In this document: one piece after another, positions 8,598 to 17,036 of the stretch | Numbering within the stretch: position 1 is the first letter of the stretch | How the letters are laid out: each line of letters begins with the position of its first letter | Source of the DNA: Bog-473 sp963719485 | GTDB taxonomy: Bacteria; Actinomycetota; Acidimicrobiia; Acidimicrobiales; RAAP-2 | Reading direction: 5' to 3' | DNA: 64,000 nucleotides | NCBI GenBank assembly: GCA_963719485.1 | Contig: OY970387.1 | Location: forward strand, 248,001 to 312,000 | Program-made: the position numbers and the translations under genes | Notes under the pieces: model-generated | The model's input: the letters and a program-made list of their open reading frames with translations, nothing else | Database searches by the model: none | What the model was told of the DNA's origin: nothing

Positions 8598-9437
8598 TCA
8601 AGGTTTGGCCAGATAGTTGATACACCTCAACTGGCGCTGCGACTCCTCGAATTCGGGCAGTGTGTAGGGTCCGTCGCCCGCCAAGTCGAAGATGCGGAAC
8701 CCGGCCTCTTCACAGATCAGTTTGTACAGCGATGCGCACGTCGTTCCAAAATTCTCACACGCACTGACCGAGTGTTCGAAGATGACGGTAGGCCCGTGTG
8801 TCATGAGCACGTTGAGGGCTCCTCGGAGCACCCATTCCTCTCCTCCCTCGACATCGATCTTGATGAGCTCAGGGACGTAGCCTTCGGGCAGCGATTGATC
8901 GAGGGGTTCGACCCGAACCGTGATCTCCTCGATATCGTCCTCCCGCACGGTCGCCGGGTACGGCCGTCGGCGGAGCCCGCTCCAGGGCGACAGGCTGGTC
9001 ACATGGACGAAGCTCATCTCGCCTTCTTCGTGAGCCAGAGCGACCTGGCGTACGTCCACCGTGGGGAAGAGGCGAGTGAGTCGCGCTGCATGGTCAGGGA
9101 GTGGCTCATAGGCCATGTGGCTACCGCGCGGAGCGCATCTGATGATCTCGCGGAGCACGGTTCCCCCGTGGGCACCGATATCCACCGCATTGCTGTTGCT
9201 GCTGAGTACCGACGCCAACACCAACCGCATCTGGTCCTCTTCGAAGCGGTTGCGCCGGACCGTGGCCTGAAACCGGCTGGTATCGGTACCGAGCATTGAG
9301 GGCACCACCTGCGTCATGACAAAAGCGTAGTCCTCTGATCCAGGTTGCGAGCCCCACAGTGGCATGCAACCGGACTCAACGCGGGCACACCGAACGAAAC
9401 GCGAAGCGGCATCGAACGGTAGCCGGGCTCGCAGCAC
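8598..9437 (-). CDS. FkbM family methyltransferase
   Basis: This 279-residue protein has a class I methyltransferase fold of the FkbM type: AVDIGAHGGTVLREI as the SAM-binding loop at about residue 88, MAYEPLPDHAARL for motif II, and IKIDVEGGEEWVLRGA, the hallmark of the FkbM family. FkbM-type enzymes O-methylate sugars or polyketides. The start is uncertain: GTG 9437 has no good ribosome-binding site, and ATG 9365 is an alternative that keeps the whole fold. It belongs with the nearby acyltransferases and methyltransferase as a probable surface-glycan modification gene. Confidence 0.82.
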   Translation of the reverse strand: MLRARLPFDAASRFVRCARVESGCMPLWGSQPGSEDYAFVMTQVVPSMLGTDTSRFQATVRRNRFEEDQMRLVLASVLSSNSNAVDIGAHGGTVLREIIRCAPRGSHMAYEPLPDHAARLTRLFPTVDVRQVALAHEEGEMSFVHVTSLSPWSGLRRRPYPATVREDDIEEITVRVEPLDQSLPEGYVPELIKIDVEGGEEWVLRGALNVLMTHGPTVIFEHSVSACENFGTTCASLYKLICEEAGFRIFDLAGDGPYTLPEFEESQRQLRCINYLAKP

Positions 9438-9704
9438 CTATACGACGTAAAGACTCAGAGCGGTTCTCCAGGGGGAAACGTGAGACCTACTCCCAACTCA
9501 TCGGCAGCCCGGTTGTCGACAGTCAGCGCTATCCGGCCAGGGTGAACTCCTGGTTCACCGGCTGGCCCGTTCAGATTCTTAGTCCAGTCCCGCCGTCGAG
9601 GTCGGTCGCGACAGCAGCGGTGCTCACGTCTCGTGGAGGCCTACTATCCGCTCAGCGAGGTCCACGGGAAGGCATCCGGTGTCCACGAACTCTGGAACAA
9701 ATGC
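9438..9704. other. Intergenic stretch, no gene seen
   Basis: Gap between the start of the FkbM gene and the terminator of the TIG/GYWL protein gene. It should hold the FkbM promoter. Frames crossing it have no recognisable domain. Confidence 0.5.
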
Positions 9705-9738
9705 GGAGGGACCGGGAGCTTGAGCTCCCGGTCCCTCC
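9705..9738 (-). terminator. Strong hairpin terminator after the TIG/GYWL-repeat gene
   Basis: GGAGGGACCGGGAGCT at 9705-9720 and its exact complement at 9723-9738 make a 16-bp perfect stem, 21 bp after the stop of the minus-strand gene. The following bases on the minus strand (GCATTTGTTCC) give only a weak U-tract. Confidence 0.75.
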
Positions 9739-9759
9739 GTCACGCGTGTGCGAGCGTGA

Positions 9760-11610
9760 TCAGCCTGCAGCCGCCATGCCAACCACCGGCTTGTTGAGGG
9801 GCGCACCCAAAGCCGAGCCGTAAAAGATGGCGTCGCCGTAGTTGAAGACCGCGCCGTCGGAGGCCGCCAACCAGTAGCCGCCGCCGTCGGGCGTCGTGGA
9901 CATGCCAACGACGGGCTTGTCGAGGGGGTAGCCGCGGGCCCCCAGGAAGACTGCGTCGCCGTAGGTGAAGACGCCTCCGTCGGCGGCGGTCAACCAGTAG
10001 CCGCCGCCGTCGGGGGTGGAGGCCATGCCGACGACGGGCTGAGCGAGGGTGAGGCTGCCGGCGGAGCCGTAGAAGTTGGCGTCGCCGTAGGTGAAGACGC
10101 CCCCGTCGGAAGCCACCAACCAGTAGCCGCCGCCGTCGGGCGTCGAGGCCATGCCCACGATGGGCTTGTTGAGGGTCATGCCGCCGGCAGAACCGTGGAA
10201 GACGGCGTCGCCGTAGCTGAAGACGCCCCCGTCGGAGGCCACCAACCAGTAGCCGAAGCCGTCGGGCGTGGCGGCAATACCGACAATGGGTTTGTTGAGG
10301 GTGAGGCTGCCGGCGGATCCGTAGAAGACGGCGTCGCCGTAGCTGAAGACCCCTCCGTCGGCAGCGGCCAGCCAATAGCCGCCGTTGTCGGGTGTGGCGG
10401 CCATGCCCACGACGGGCTTGTTCAGGGTGATGGCCCCGGCCGAACCCTCGAACGGAGCGTTGCCGTAGTTGAACACCCCGCCGTCACCGGCGGCCAACCA
10501 GTAGCCAGACCGGTAGTTGAACTGGTCCAGGGCGCTGGTGATCGACGTGCCCGTCGGCGAAGTGACGGTCACGTCGACCACTCCGGTGCCGGCCGGCGCC
10601 GTTGCAGTAATTGACGTCGCCGAGTTCACCGTAAAGCTGGTTGCCGGAGTAGACCCGAAGTGAACGGCTGTAGCGCCACTCAGCTGCTGCCCGGTTATGG
10701 CGACCACGGTGCCACCACTCGGAGGACCGGTGTTGGGGCTCACCTTGGTCACGATCGGCCCGTTGGTGTAGGTGAATTGATCACCCGGATCGGCGCTCGA
10801 CGCTCCCCCCGCGGTCGTCACCTGAACGTCGACCGTGTGGGCCGTGGCGCTGGGCGGAGAAACCGCGGTGACGGAGGTGCTGGTCCTGCCAGCGAAGCTC
10901 GCGGCCGGAACTCCGCCGAAGTTCACCGCCGACGGGCTGGACAGATTGGCGCCGTGGATGGTCACCGTGCTGCCGCCGGCGAGGGGGCCGGAGTTTGGCA
11001 GGACGGAGCTGACGCTCCCCGCCGGCACAACGATCGCGGCCGAGGCGATCTGCTCGGTCGGTGCCGTGCAGGGACCGGGTGGAAGTGTCACGGGGACGGG
11101 GCCGGTGAGGACCACGGTGAACATGGAATCGGCGGCCGTGGACACGGCCACCGTTCCCGAAGCGCCCGCGGTGAACGGGCTTGCCGTCCCCGGGGCAACC
11201 ACTGAAAGAGACGTCGCAGCAGGAGGGATGACCACAGGATTCACGGTGTAGGTGACCGGCTGGCTCGCCTGGGTCGTCCCGGTGGCAGTGAGGGTCGAGG
11301 TGATGGTGCCGGTGAAGGTGTCCCCGGCCACGGCGCCCAGTGCTGGGCTACTAAAGGTTGTGTTCAAGGAAAGCCCGTTGACGGAAACAGATCCGCCCGG
11401 TGAGGGGGTTGAGAGCGACCCCACCACAGTCACCGGGGCCATGGTTGTCGTCCCCCCTATCGTGCAGGTCACGGTGAAGCTTGGGGTATCGGCACCGGCG
11501 GGGTTGCTCGTCGCTACGAGCCCCACCAGACCGGCCAAGCTGGCACCGACTAAGGCCACAGCTCCTCCGAGCGATGCCATGCGCATGCCGAGCGATCGTT
11601 TCGATCTCAT
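9760..11610 (-). CDS. Secreted protein with two IPT/TIG domains and six GYWL-type repeats
   Basis: I chose ATG 11610 because GGGGAGGAA lies 5 bases upstream and a typical signal peptide follows (RSKRS, then a long hydrophobic core ending AGA). After an Ig-like region come two IPT/TIG domains, each starting VLPNSGPLAGGSTVTI- or VSPNTGPPSGGTVVAI-like. The C-terminal half is six repeats of about 42 residues of the form GYWLVASDGGVFSYGDA, then FYGSAGSLTLNKPVVGMASTPDG. Such repeats are common in secreted actinobacterial proteins and probably fold as beta blades. TIG domains suggest an extended stalk. A related repeat block occurs in the gene at 41793. No enzyme motif is visible; an adhesive or structural surface role is inferred. 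Confidence 0.88.
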   Translation of the reverse strand: MRSKRSLGMRMASLGGAVALVGASLAGLVGLVATSNPAGADTPSFTVTCTIGGTTTMAPVTVVGSLSTPSPGGSVSVNGLSLNTTFSSPALGAVAGDTFTGTITSTLTATGTTQASQPVTYTVNPVVIPPAATSLSVVAPGTASPFTAGASGTVAVSTAADSMFTVVLTGPVPVTLPPGPCTAPTEQIASAAIVVPAGSVSSVLPNSGPLAGGSTVTIHGANLSSPSAVNFGGVPAASFAGRTSTSVTAVSPPSATAHTVDVQVTTAGGASSADPGDQFTYTNGPIVTKVSPNTGPPSGGTVVAITGQQLSGATAVHFGSTPATSFTVNSATSITATAPAGTGVVDVTVTSPTGTSITSALDQFNYRSGYWLAAGDGGVFNYGNAPFEGSAGAITLNKPVVGMAATPDNGGYWLAAADGGVFSYGDAVFYGSAGSLTLNKPIVGIAATPDGFGYWLVASDGGVFSYGDAVFHGSAGGMTLNKPIVGMASTPDGGGYWLVASDGGVFTYGDANFYGSAGSLTLAQPVVGMASTPDGGGYWLTAADGGVFTYGDAVFLGARGYPLDKPVVGMSTTPDGGGYWLAASDGAVFNYGDAIFYGSALGAPLNKPVVGMAAAG

Positions 11611-12175
11611 GAACGTTCCTCCCCAAGCTTTTGGCTTTTTGTGAGCGTGACCCCCCTGGTCCACCGCTCCGATTCCGCCATGCCGATTTGGTCAACGCAA
11701 TCTTTCCTGCTCAACCACAAATTGCCAACAAGAACCTAAGGGATGTTCTAGGCGATTGCAACCGCGTTGGCCGTCAGCATCTCGCGTATGCAGCCGCGGT
11801 AGCTGTCGTGATGTCCCGCCGTTCGGCCATGTCGGGCGCGGTTTAGCTTCCGATTCAGATACTTTCGAATGACGTCAGATGCTCGCGGGTCGTCGGTCTT
11901 CAGCCGGCTCTGCGCGCTCGAGGACGAAGACGTGGACGGTGATGACGGCAACTCCTGGCGGCGCAATGGGCCGCAGTCGTGAGAAACACATAAGGAGCCC
12001 CTCTTCCCTGCCCCACAGCCGGGAGTTCGAGCACACCCCTGTCGTGTCCGATGTCGCCATCCCATTCCGGCCCCTGGAACATCGCCGCAATCGATGCGCC
12101 CCGTGTTCCTCGTGAAACAATTCTCAAGCCCGTCCATGCGATCAGGGATCCGCTACCGGCCGCGCTGGAATGCGT
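11611..12175. other. 565-bp intergenic stretch, no credible gene
   Basis: Upstream region of the TIG/GYWL-repeat gene and downstream of the ribbon-helix-helix gene, both on the minus strand. Short frames on both strands have no start signal and no recognisable sequence. The part next to 11610 must contain the promoter of the secreted-protein gene. Confidence 0.5.
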
Positions 12176-12655
12176 TTAGACGGTGCGCTCGGCCCGACGT
12201 TTCGTCAACGCGCACATGTGGAGCCTCTTGGTGGCGCAATGAGCGGACGCCTCAATCACGCCCGTCGTGACTGTGAAGGCTCCTCGGATCAGGCGACCTG
12301 GCAGGGCCGTCACAGATCCGATCTCGGGCCATCGCAAGGATCGTGGCGCCGGGCTTCGTGGTGTGTCGGAAGCGCTGTTCACGCTTCCCGACTCCTCCAC
12401 TGTCGCTCTCCGTTCGCCACTCGATGTCGCGGTCGTCTGGTCGGCAGGATAATCCGTCTCCGGGCCGGGAACCGCAGAGCCCAGACCGGCGATGGCCCGA
12501 ATGGCTTCCGCCGTCTCACCGGAACGGGCCGAATCGATCATCCCCTCGAAGAGGCCGCGCACCGAGACGCCCAGACGCGCCGCTTCCCCCTCGACCCAGG
12601 CGCGCCGTTCGTGGTCGAGTCGGATCCCGACAACGGTGGACTTGGACGTCGCCAT
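12176..12655 (-). CDS. Ribbon-helix-helix (CopG-like) DNA-binding protein
   Basis: Residues 5-45 of this 159-residue protein fit a ribbon-helix-helix domain: a strand (STVVGIRLD), helix A (HERRAWVEGEAARLG) and helix B (SVRGLFEGMIDSAR). The rest is a low-complexity Ser/Thr/Arg-rich tail with no domain. CopG-type proteins are usually small repressors, often antitoxins, but no toxin gene is adjacent. It stands alone between two long intergenic stretches. Duplicated GTGTTAACG boxes lie about 280 bp upstream of its start. Target unknown. Confidence 0.65.
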   Translation of the reverse strand: MATSKSTVVGIRLDHERRAWVEGEAARLGVSVRGLFEGMIDSARSGETAEAIRAIAGLGSAVPGPETDYPADQTTATSSGERRATVEESGSVNSASDTPRSPAPRSLRWPEIGSVTALPGRLIRGAFTVTTGVIEASAHCATKRLHMCALTKRRAERTV

Positions 12656-13036
12656 GGCCCGTTCACACTAACTCTGGGTGTTTACATCTGCGGGGGCCGA
12701 CTGGTGGCAGCCAGTTCGTGAGCGGCACAGGCCGAGGTCCTCCTCAGATTGGGCTCAGAGCGACCATGACCGGCCGATCCGCGACAGCTTTGACTCAGGC
12801 GTCCTCGTCGGTGCTGACACCAGCGGCGTATGCCAGTTCTTCGGACCTCTGGCAAACCAGGTCGAAGGCAGAGACGATCGACCGAGCTCTACGGTTGCCG
12901 CAAGCAGTTGCAGCGTGACATGCCTGCTCACGGGGTGTTAACGGACTGTACGCGAGTGTTAACGCGGATCAGCCCTGACCATCCGTTTGAGGGGCGGCCC
13001 TGTGGCATGCGCCCACGCCGCGAGGACGGTCTTCAG
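12656..13036. other. 380-bp intergenic stretch with duplicated GTGTTAACG boxes
   Basis: Separates the cyclase operon (ends 13037) from the ribbon-helix-helix gene (starts 12655). No credible gene. GTGTTAACG occurs at 12935-12943 and again at 12956-12964, 21 bp apart, which is two helical turns and looks like an operator pair. Confidence 0.5.
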
Positions 13037-14173
13037 TCAGAGCTGGCGACGATCGACGACGAAAGCCCGGACCGGGTCGTCGATGCCCCGGAGCTGTGCC
13101 GGCTCGAGTGGGCGCAGCGACCACTCGTCAGACGGCAGGTCCACGGCGACCGCCTCGGTCACCACCACCTCGCCCGGAGCACCCGTCTTCACAAGACGGG
13201 AGAGCAAATTGACGAGCGGCCCGTAGTAGTCGCCTTCCCGGGGCGTGGCCGGACCGATGCCGACCACGCCACGAGCCGGGGGCAGGACGGCGTCCTCCGC
13301 CGCGGCTCGGCAGACCTCGAGCCCGATCCGGCAGGCGGCGTCCGCCGCCGGGGCGGCGAAGAAGACCTCGTCCCCGATGGTCTTGATCAGCCGGCCCCCG
13401 GCGAGGACGGCGCTCGACCAGGCGGCCGACTCGAACCGGGACAGCGCCAGGCTCTGGTCGCGCAGGGTCAACGTCTGGGCCCAGGCGGTCGACCCCACCA
13501 GGTCGACGAACCCAAGCGCGACGACTTCGGTCGGTCCCTCGGTCTCACCTTCGTCGGAAAGGGTTGTGCCCAGCCAGGGCCGGGCGGCCTGGGCCCGACG
13601 CTGCGCCCGTTCGAAGGCGTCCAGCACCAAGGCCGCCAGGACATCGGGCACCGCAGTGAAGGCGGTCGTGGCCGCCTCGGCCAGGCGGGCCCGCGCGAGC
13701 TCGTCCGGACCCTCGCGGATGGTGCCCGGCCCCAGCTCCGAAAAGAAGAGCGCGATCGCCGCCTCCGACACATTGATGGCGGCCGCTCCCAGCACCCGGG
13801 TGAACGCGAGAATCGCCTCCTCCCCCATGAGGGCGGAGCCCTGCTCGAAGGCCGCCATGAACGAGTCCAGATCGTCGGAGACCTCGGTCTCGGGCTGGGC
13901 CGGGATGCCGGCAGCGAGCAGCGCCCGCAGGACACGCGGGACGGGGAGGCCGCTGCGTTCGGCGATGTCGGCCACGGTGGCTGTCTCGGTCCTGCCTTGG
14001 GTGACCAGCTCGCCGGCAACACCGGGCAGCGTTCCGGTGCGATGCGCCTCCACCATCTGCTCGATGGTGGCCCCGCGTTCGGTCAGGTACTCGAGGAGCG
14101 CCAGGCGCTCGGCCGCCGCAGGATCGAGCGGGTCGTACAGGCCGGCCTCTTGCCAGCGGTCCTTGGGGTCCAC
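13037..14173 (-). CDS. Class III adenylate cyclase with Rv1264-like regulatory domain
   Basis: GTG 14173 starts 4 bases after the stop of the upstream cyclase; the longer frame to 14605 is only a shadow of that gene. Residues 1-190 resemble the helical regulatory domain of mycobacterial Rv1264-type cyclases (VADIAERSGLPVPRVLRALLAAG). The C-terminal CHD domain has all expected active-site residues: metal-binding Asp in FVDLVGST and GDEVFF, adenine-specifying Lys in LIKTIGDE, and Asn and Arg in GPLVNLLSRL. It should make cAMP, probably as a dimer in the cytoplasm. The preceding gene encodes a second, degenerate CHD domain, so heterodimer formation is conceivable. Confidence 0.82.
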   Translation of the reverse strand: MDPKDRWQEAGLYDPLDPAAAERLALLEYLTERGATIEQMVEAHRTGTLPGVAGELVTQGRTETATVADIAERSGLPVPRVLRALLAAGIPAQPETEVSDDLDSFMAAFEQGSALMGEEAILAFTRVLGAAAINVSEAAIALFFSELGPGTIREGPDELARARLAEAATTAFTAVPDVLAALVLDAFERAQRRAQAARPWLGTTLSDEGETEGPTEVVALGFVDLVGSTAWAQTLTLRDQSLALSRFESAAWSSAVLAGGRLIKTIGDEVFFAAPAADAACRIGLEVCRAAAEDAVLPPARGVVGIGPATPREGDYYGPLVNLLSRLVKTGAPGEVVVTEAVAVDLPSDEWSLRPLEPAQLRGIDDPVRAFVVDRRQL

Positions 14174-14177
14174 CCGT

Positions 14178-14780
14178 TCACTCGGCCCACGCGAGGGTCG
14201 CGGAGAGTTGCGCCCGCTCCATCCCCTTGAGGCGCGTCTCGCGATGGCCGTCGAACGCGAACTCCCCCGATCCTTGGACGAGCTGCTCGGACAGGGACGA
14301 CACGAGGATCTCACCGCCGGCGGCGGCATCGGCCAACCGGCTGGCCACGATGACCGTGTGCCCGAGGTAATCGTCCCCTTCGTCGAGGGCGTCCCCGGTG
14401 TGGATGCCGACGTGGACCGCGATGGGCTCGCCGTTGGCCGGGACGTGATGGAAGAAGGCGCGCTGGATATCGATGGCACACCGGAAGGCACGGGCCACGC
14501 CACCGAAGGCGACCATGAACCCGTCTCCCTGGACGCTGATCTCGCGCCCACCGTGACGCGCGATGGCGTCCCGCACGATGCCGTGGTGTTCGCGCAGCAC
14601 TTCACGGGAGGCCTGGTCGCCCAGCCGTTCCGTCATACCGGCGTAATCGACCATGTCGCAGAAGAGGATGGTGACGGTGCCGTCGCTGGGGAGGGCGCTC
14701 TCGGCGTCCGTGGCTCCGCTCTTGCGGTCGGCCCGTTCGCGGGTCGCGCTGGTCGCGCCGTGGTCCGTGCTGCTGCCCAC
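14178..14780 (-). CDS. Nucleotide-cyclase homology domain protein, substrate-site residues changed
   Basis: This 200-residue protein is essentially one CHD domain preceded by 30 polar residues. Metal-binding Asp residues are kept (ILFCDMVDY and QGDGFM) and so is the transition-state Arg (ASRLA). The adenine-specifying Lys is Ser (ISVQGDG) and the catalytic Asn is Ile (GHTVIVASRL). Such variants in actinobacteria may have other nucleotide specificity or be non-catalytic partners. Its start at 14780 lies inside the DUF1707/LiaF-like frame, which runs 178 bp into this gene. A one-base indel may therefore hide a three-domain fusion. The canonical cyclase follows 4 bp downstream. Confidence 0.8.
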   Translation of the reverse strand: MGSSTDHGATSATRERADRKSGATDAESALPSDGTVTILFCDMVDYAGMTERLGDQASREVLREHHGIVRDAIARHGGREISVQGDGFMVAFGGVARAFRCAIDIQRAFFHHVPANGEPIAVHVGIHTGDALDEGDDYLGHTVIVASRLADAAAGGEILVSSLSEQLVQGSGEFAFDGHRETRLKGMERAQLSATLAWAE

Positions 14781-15507
14781 GTAGCTGGCGGCGGATGTCC
14801 TGGCCCAGCGCCGTCAACTCGACGGGGTCGGCGTCGGCCGCTCCGAGCTCCCCTCGCGCCGACGCCCGGCCGAGCCGCTTGCTCGATCGGTTGGGCCGGC
14901 TCTTGACGTCGATGCCCCCCATAACGGCGAAGCCGCGCACCACGATCCGGGGCGAACCCCGGACGATCGGGACGTCGCGCAACCGCAACTCACGTCCGCC
15001 CATGAACGAGAAGCCCTGCAGCTCTACGTCGAACCCCTCGGGAACGATGATGTCGATGCCACCCCAGAACGCGAAGGCCGTGATCTCTACCTCTGGACCC
15101 TCGATCTCGGCTCGGCGCAGGTCCATGTCGCAGCCGCCCATGATCGCCACCGCATTCGTCTTCCCACTGATGCGCCAGCGGCCCTTGGTGCTGTGGCCGC
15201 TCATGATCGCGACGTGCCACCTTCGCTTCTTCCTGGTGGAGGCGCTGGTCGGCTCGGGCAGGCGTTGATCGGGCGTCCGAATCTGCGGGAGGTCGACCAT
15301 GACCGCGTCGAGGTCGCCCCGAGTCTTGGCCTCGAGGGCCAGCCCGACCCGCTCCGAGAACTCGTCGAGGGTCAGCCTGCCCTCCACCACGTGCTCACGC
15401 AGCTGGGTCACGGTGCGGTCCCGGTCCGCGTCGGCCACACGTTCGGTCAACCCACCGGGACCCCGCAGCGGCAGGTCCGGTGGATCGGGGATCGGCAGGT
15501 CCGCCAT
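14602..15507 (-). CDS. DUF1707 plus LiaF-like domain protein, 3' end overlaps cyclase
   Basis: Residues 20-75 are a DUF1707 (SHOCT-like) domain (RDRTVTQLREHVVEGRLTLDEFSERV). Residues 95-205 resemble the C-terminal domain of LiaF-type cell-wall stress proteins, with repeating VAIMSGH, AVAIMGGCDMDL, AFWGGIDIIVP, FMGG and AVMGGIDV strands. No membrane segment is present. The last 60 residues are Arg/His-rich and are the out-of-frame reading of the cyclase gene, so the natural C-terminus is doubtful. An extra base between about 14780 and 14816 would explain this if the natural protein is a DUF1707-LiaF-cyclase fusion. Envelope-stress sensing coupled to cyclic nucleotide output is an inference. 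Confidence 0.72.
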   Translation of the reverse strand: MADLPIPDPPDLPLRGPGGLTERVADADRDRTVTQLREHVVEGRLTLDEFSERVGLALEAKTRGDLDAVMVDLPQIRTPDQRLPEPTSASTRKKRRWHVAIMSGHSTKGRWRISGKTNAVAIMGGCDMDLRRAEIEGPEVEITAFAFWGGIDIIVPEGFDVELQGFSFMGGRELRLRDVPIVRGSPRIVVRGFAVMGGIDVKSRPNRSSKRLGRASARGELGAADADPVELTALGQDIRRQLRGQQHGPRRDQRDPRTGRPQERSHGRRERPPQRRHRHHPLLRHGRLRRYDGTAGRPGLP

Positions 15508-15593
15508 GCGGACAGTCTGCCCGCTCCGCTCGGTCGGGCGTCGAACTGACGACCCGTCAGGCGTACTTCGGGCACCCGTTAGGCTCGACCGCC

Positions 15594-17036
15594 GTGCGAG
15601 GCATCATCAGTGCGGCGGGCTACGTCCCGTATCGGCGGTTGGCCCGGGCGGACATCGCGGCCTTCATGGGAAGCGGTGGTGGCAAGGGCACCCGCGCCGT
15701 GGCGTCGCACGACGAGGATACGACGACCCTCGGGGTCGAAGCCGCGCGGCTGGCGCTTCGCTCGGCGCCGGGCTGGGCCCCCGACACCCTCTGGTTCGCC
15801 ACCTCAGTGCCCGCCTATCTCGACAAGACCAACGCAACTGCAATTGCTGCTGCCTTGCGCCTGCCCGGGGACGTGGGTGCCTATGACTTCGGCGGCGCGT
15901 TGCGCTCTGGGGTGGGCTGCCTAATTGCGGCGCTGCGGGGCGGCGGGACCAACCTGGTCGTGGCCGGGGACATGCGGGACGGGCTCCCGACCAGCGCGGA
16001 CGAGTCCGCCGGTGGGGATGCAGGCGCGGCCGTGCTCGTCGGGGACGGGGCTGAAGTGCTCGCGGAGCTGGTGGCGACCGCCTCGGCGACGGACGAATTC
16101 ACCGACCGCTGGCGGGCGCCGGGCGACCGCACCTCCAAGCTGTGGGAGGAACGATTCGGTGAGAATCGCTACGTTGCGCTGGGCCAGGATGCCCTGGCCA
16201 GAGCGCTGAAATCGGCCGGCCTGGAGGCCGGTGACGTCGGGCGCCTGATCGTGACCGGCATGCACGGGCGGGCGGTCTCGGGGCTGGTCAAGAAGCTGGG
16301 GTTGGACGAGTCGGTGGTGGTCGAGAATCTCGCCTCGAGCGTCGGCCAGAGTGGGACGGTCCACCCGCTCCTCGTGCTGGCCGGCGCCTTGGAGTCGATG
16401 GCGGCCGCGGGGGCTCCGGCGGGGACGACGGTAGTGACACTGCATTTGGCCGACGGCGCCGATGCGATCGTCCTGCGTACGACCGACGCGCTGGCGCGCT
16501 GGCACCCGGCGCGGCCGGTCGCCGACCAGGTTGGGACCGGTGCGCCGCTGACCTACGCCAAGTTCCTGGCTTGGCGGGGACAGCTCCAGCCCGAGCCGCC
16601 CCGCCGGCCCGAGCCGGCCCGGGTGTCGAGCACGGCGGCCTACCGCAACGAGGAGTGGAAGTTCGGCTTCGTGGGCTCGAAGGACCGCAGCTCGGGTGCC
16701 GTGCACTTGCCGCCGTCGCGGGTCTCCATGGAGGGTGGGGCCGTGGACGACATGGAGCCGGTCGCCATGGCCGATGCCACCGGCACCGTCGTCACCTCCA
16801 CCATCGACCGCCTGGCCTACTCCCCCAGTCCGCCCATCGTGTTCGCCGTGGTGGACTTCGACGAGGGTGGGCGGTACCCGGTCGAGCTGACCGACGTCGA
16901 CCCCGACGAGATCCACGCGGGCAGCCGGGTCGAGATGACGTTCCGCCGGCTCTTCAGTGCCGACGGCATCCATGACTATTTCTGGAAGGCGCGACCCGTT
17001 CGCAATGGAGCAGCGCGCACGGGAGGAGAGGCCTGA
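15594..17036 (+). CDS. HMG-CoA-synthase-like protein fused to OB-fold (DUF35) domain
   Basis: GTG 15594 gives 480 residues starting MRGIISAAGYVPYRRL, the normal N-terminus of archaeal-type HMG-CoA synthases. Residues 1-340 form a thiolase-superfamily fold. Where archaeal enzymes have the nucleophilic Cys (DFxxAC), this one reads DFGGALRSG, with Leu instead. The C-terminal 120 residues form the OB-fold of DUF35 proteins (MADATGTVVTSTIDRLAYS), without obvious zinc-ribbon cysteines. It overlaps the thiolase start by one base (TGATG), so the two are made together. The set resembles the HMGCS/thiolase/DUF35 complexes of archaea and PhlACB. It may act on CoA esters with the partner; the reaction is unknown. 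Confidence 0.8.
   Translation: MRGIISAAGYVPYRRLARADIAAFMGSGGGKGTRAVASHDEDTTTLGVEAARLALRSAPGWAPDTLWFATSVPAYLDKTNATAIAAALRLPGDVGAYDFGGALRSGVGCLIAALRGGGTNLVVAGDMRDGLPTSADESAGGDAGAAVLVGDGAEVLAELVATASATDEFTDRWRAPGDRTSKLWEERFGENRYVALGQDALARALKSAGLEAGDVGRLIVTGMHGRAVSGLVKKLGLDESVVVENLASSVGQSGTVHPLLVLAGALESMAAAGAPAGTTVVTLHLADGADAIVLRTTDALARWHPARPVADQVGTGAPLTYAKFLAWRGQLQPEPPRRPEPARVSSTAAYRNEEWKFGFVGSKDRSSGAVHLPPSRVSMEGGAVDDMEPVAMADATGTVVTSTIDRLAYSPSPPIVFAVVDFDEGGRYPVELTDVDPDEIHAGSRVEMTFRRLFSADGIHDYFWKARPVRNGAARTGGEA

Noticed and set aside
11748..12137. 129-codon minus-strand frame in the gap before the TIG protein gene
   Set aside because: No ribosome-binding site, no domain, and several competing frames of similar length; left as intergenic.
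12830..14230. Long plus-strand open frame opposite the cyclase genes
   Set aside because: It is Arg/Gly/His-rich, antisense to two genes with clear catalytic motifs, and has no recognisable domain.
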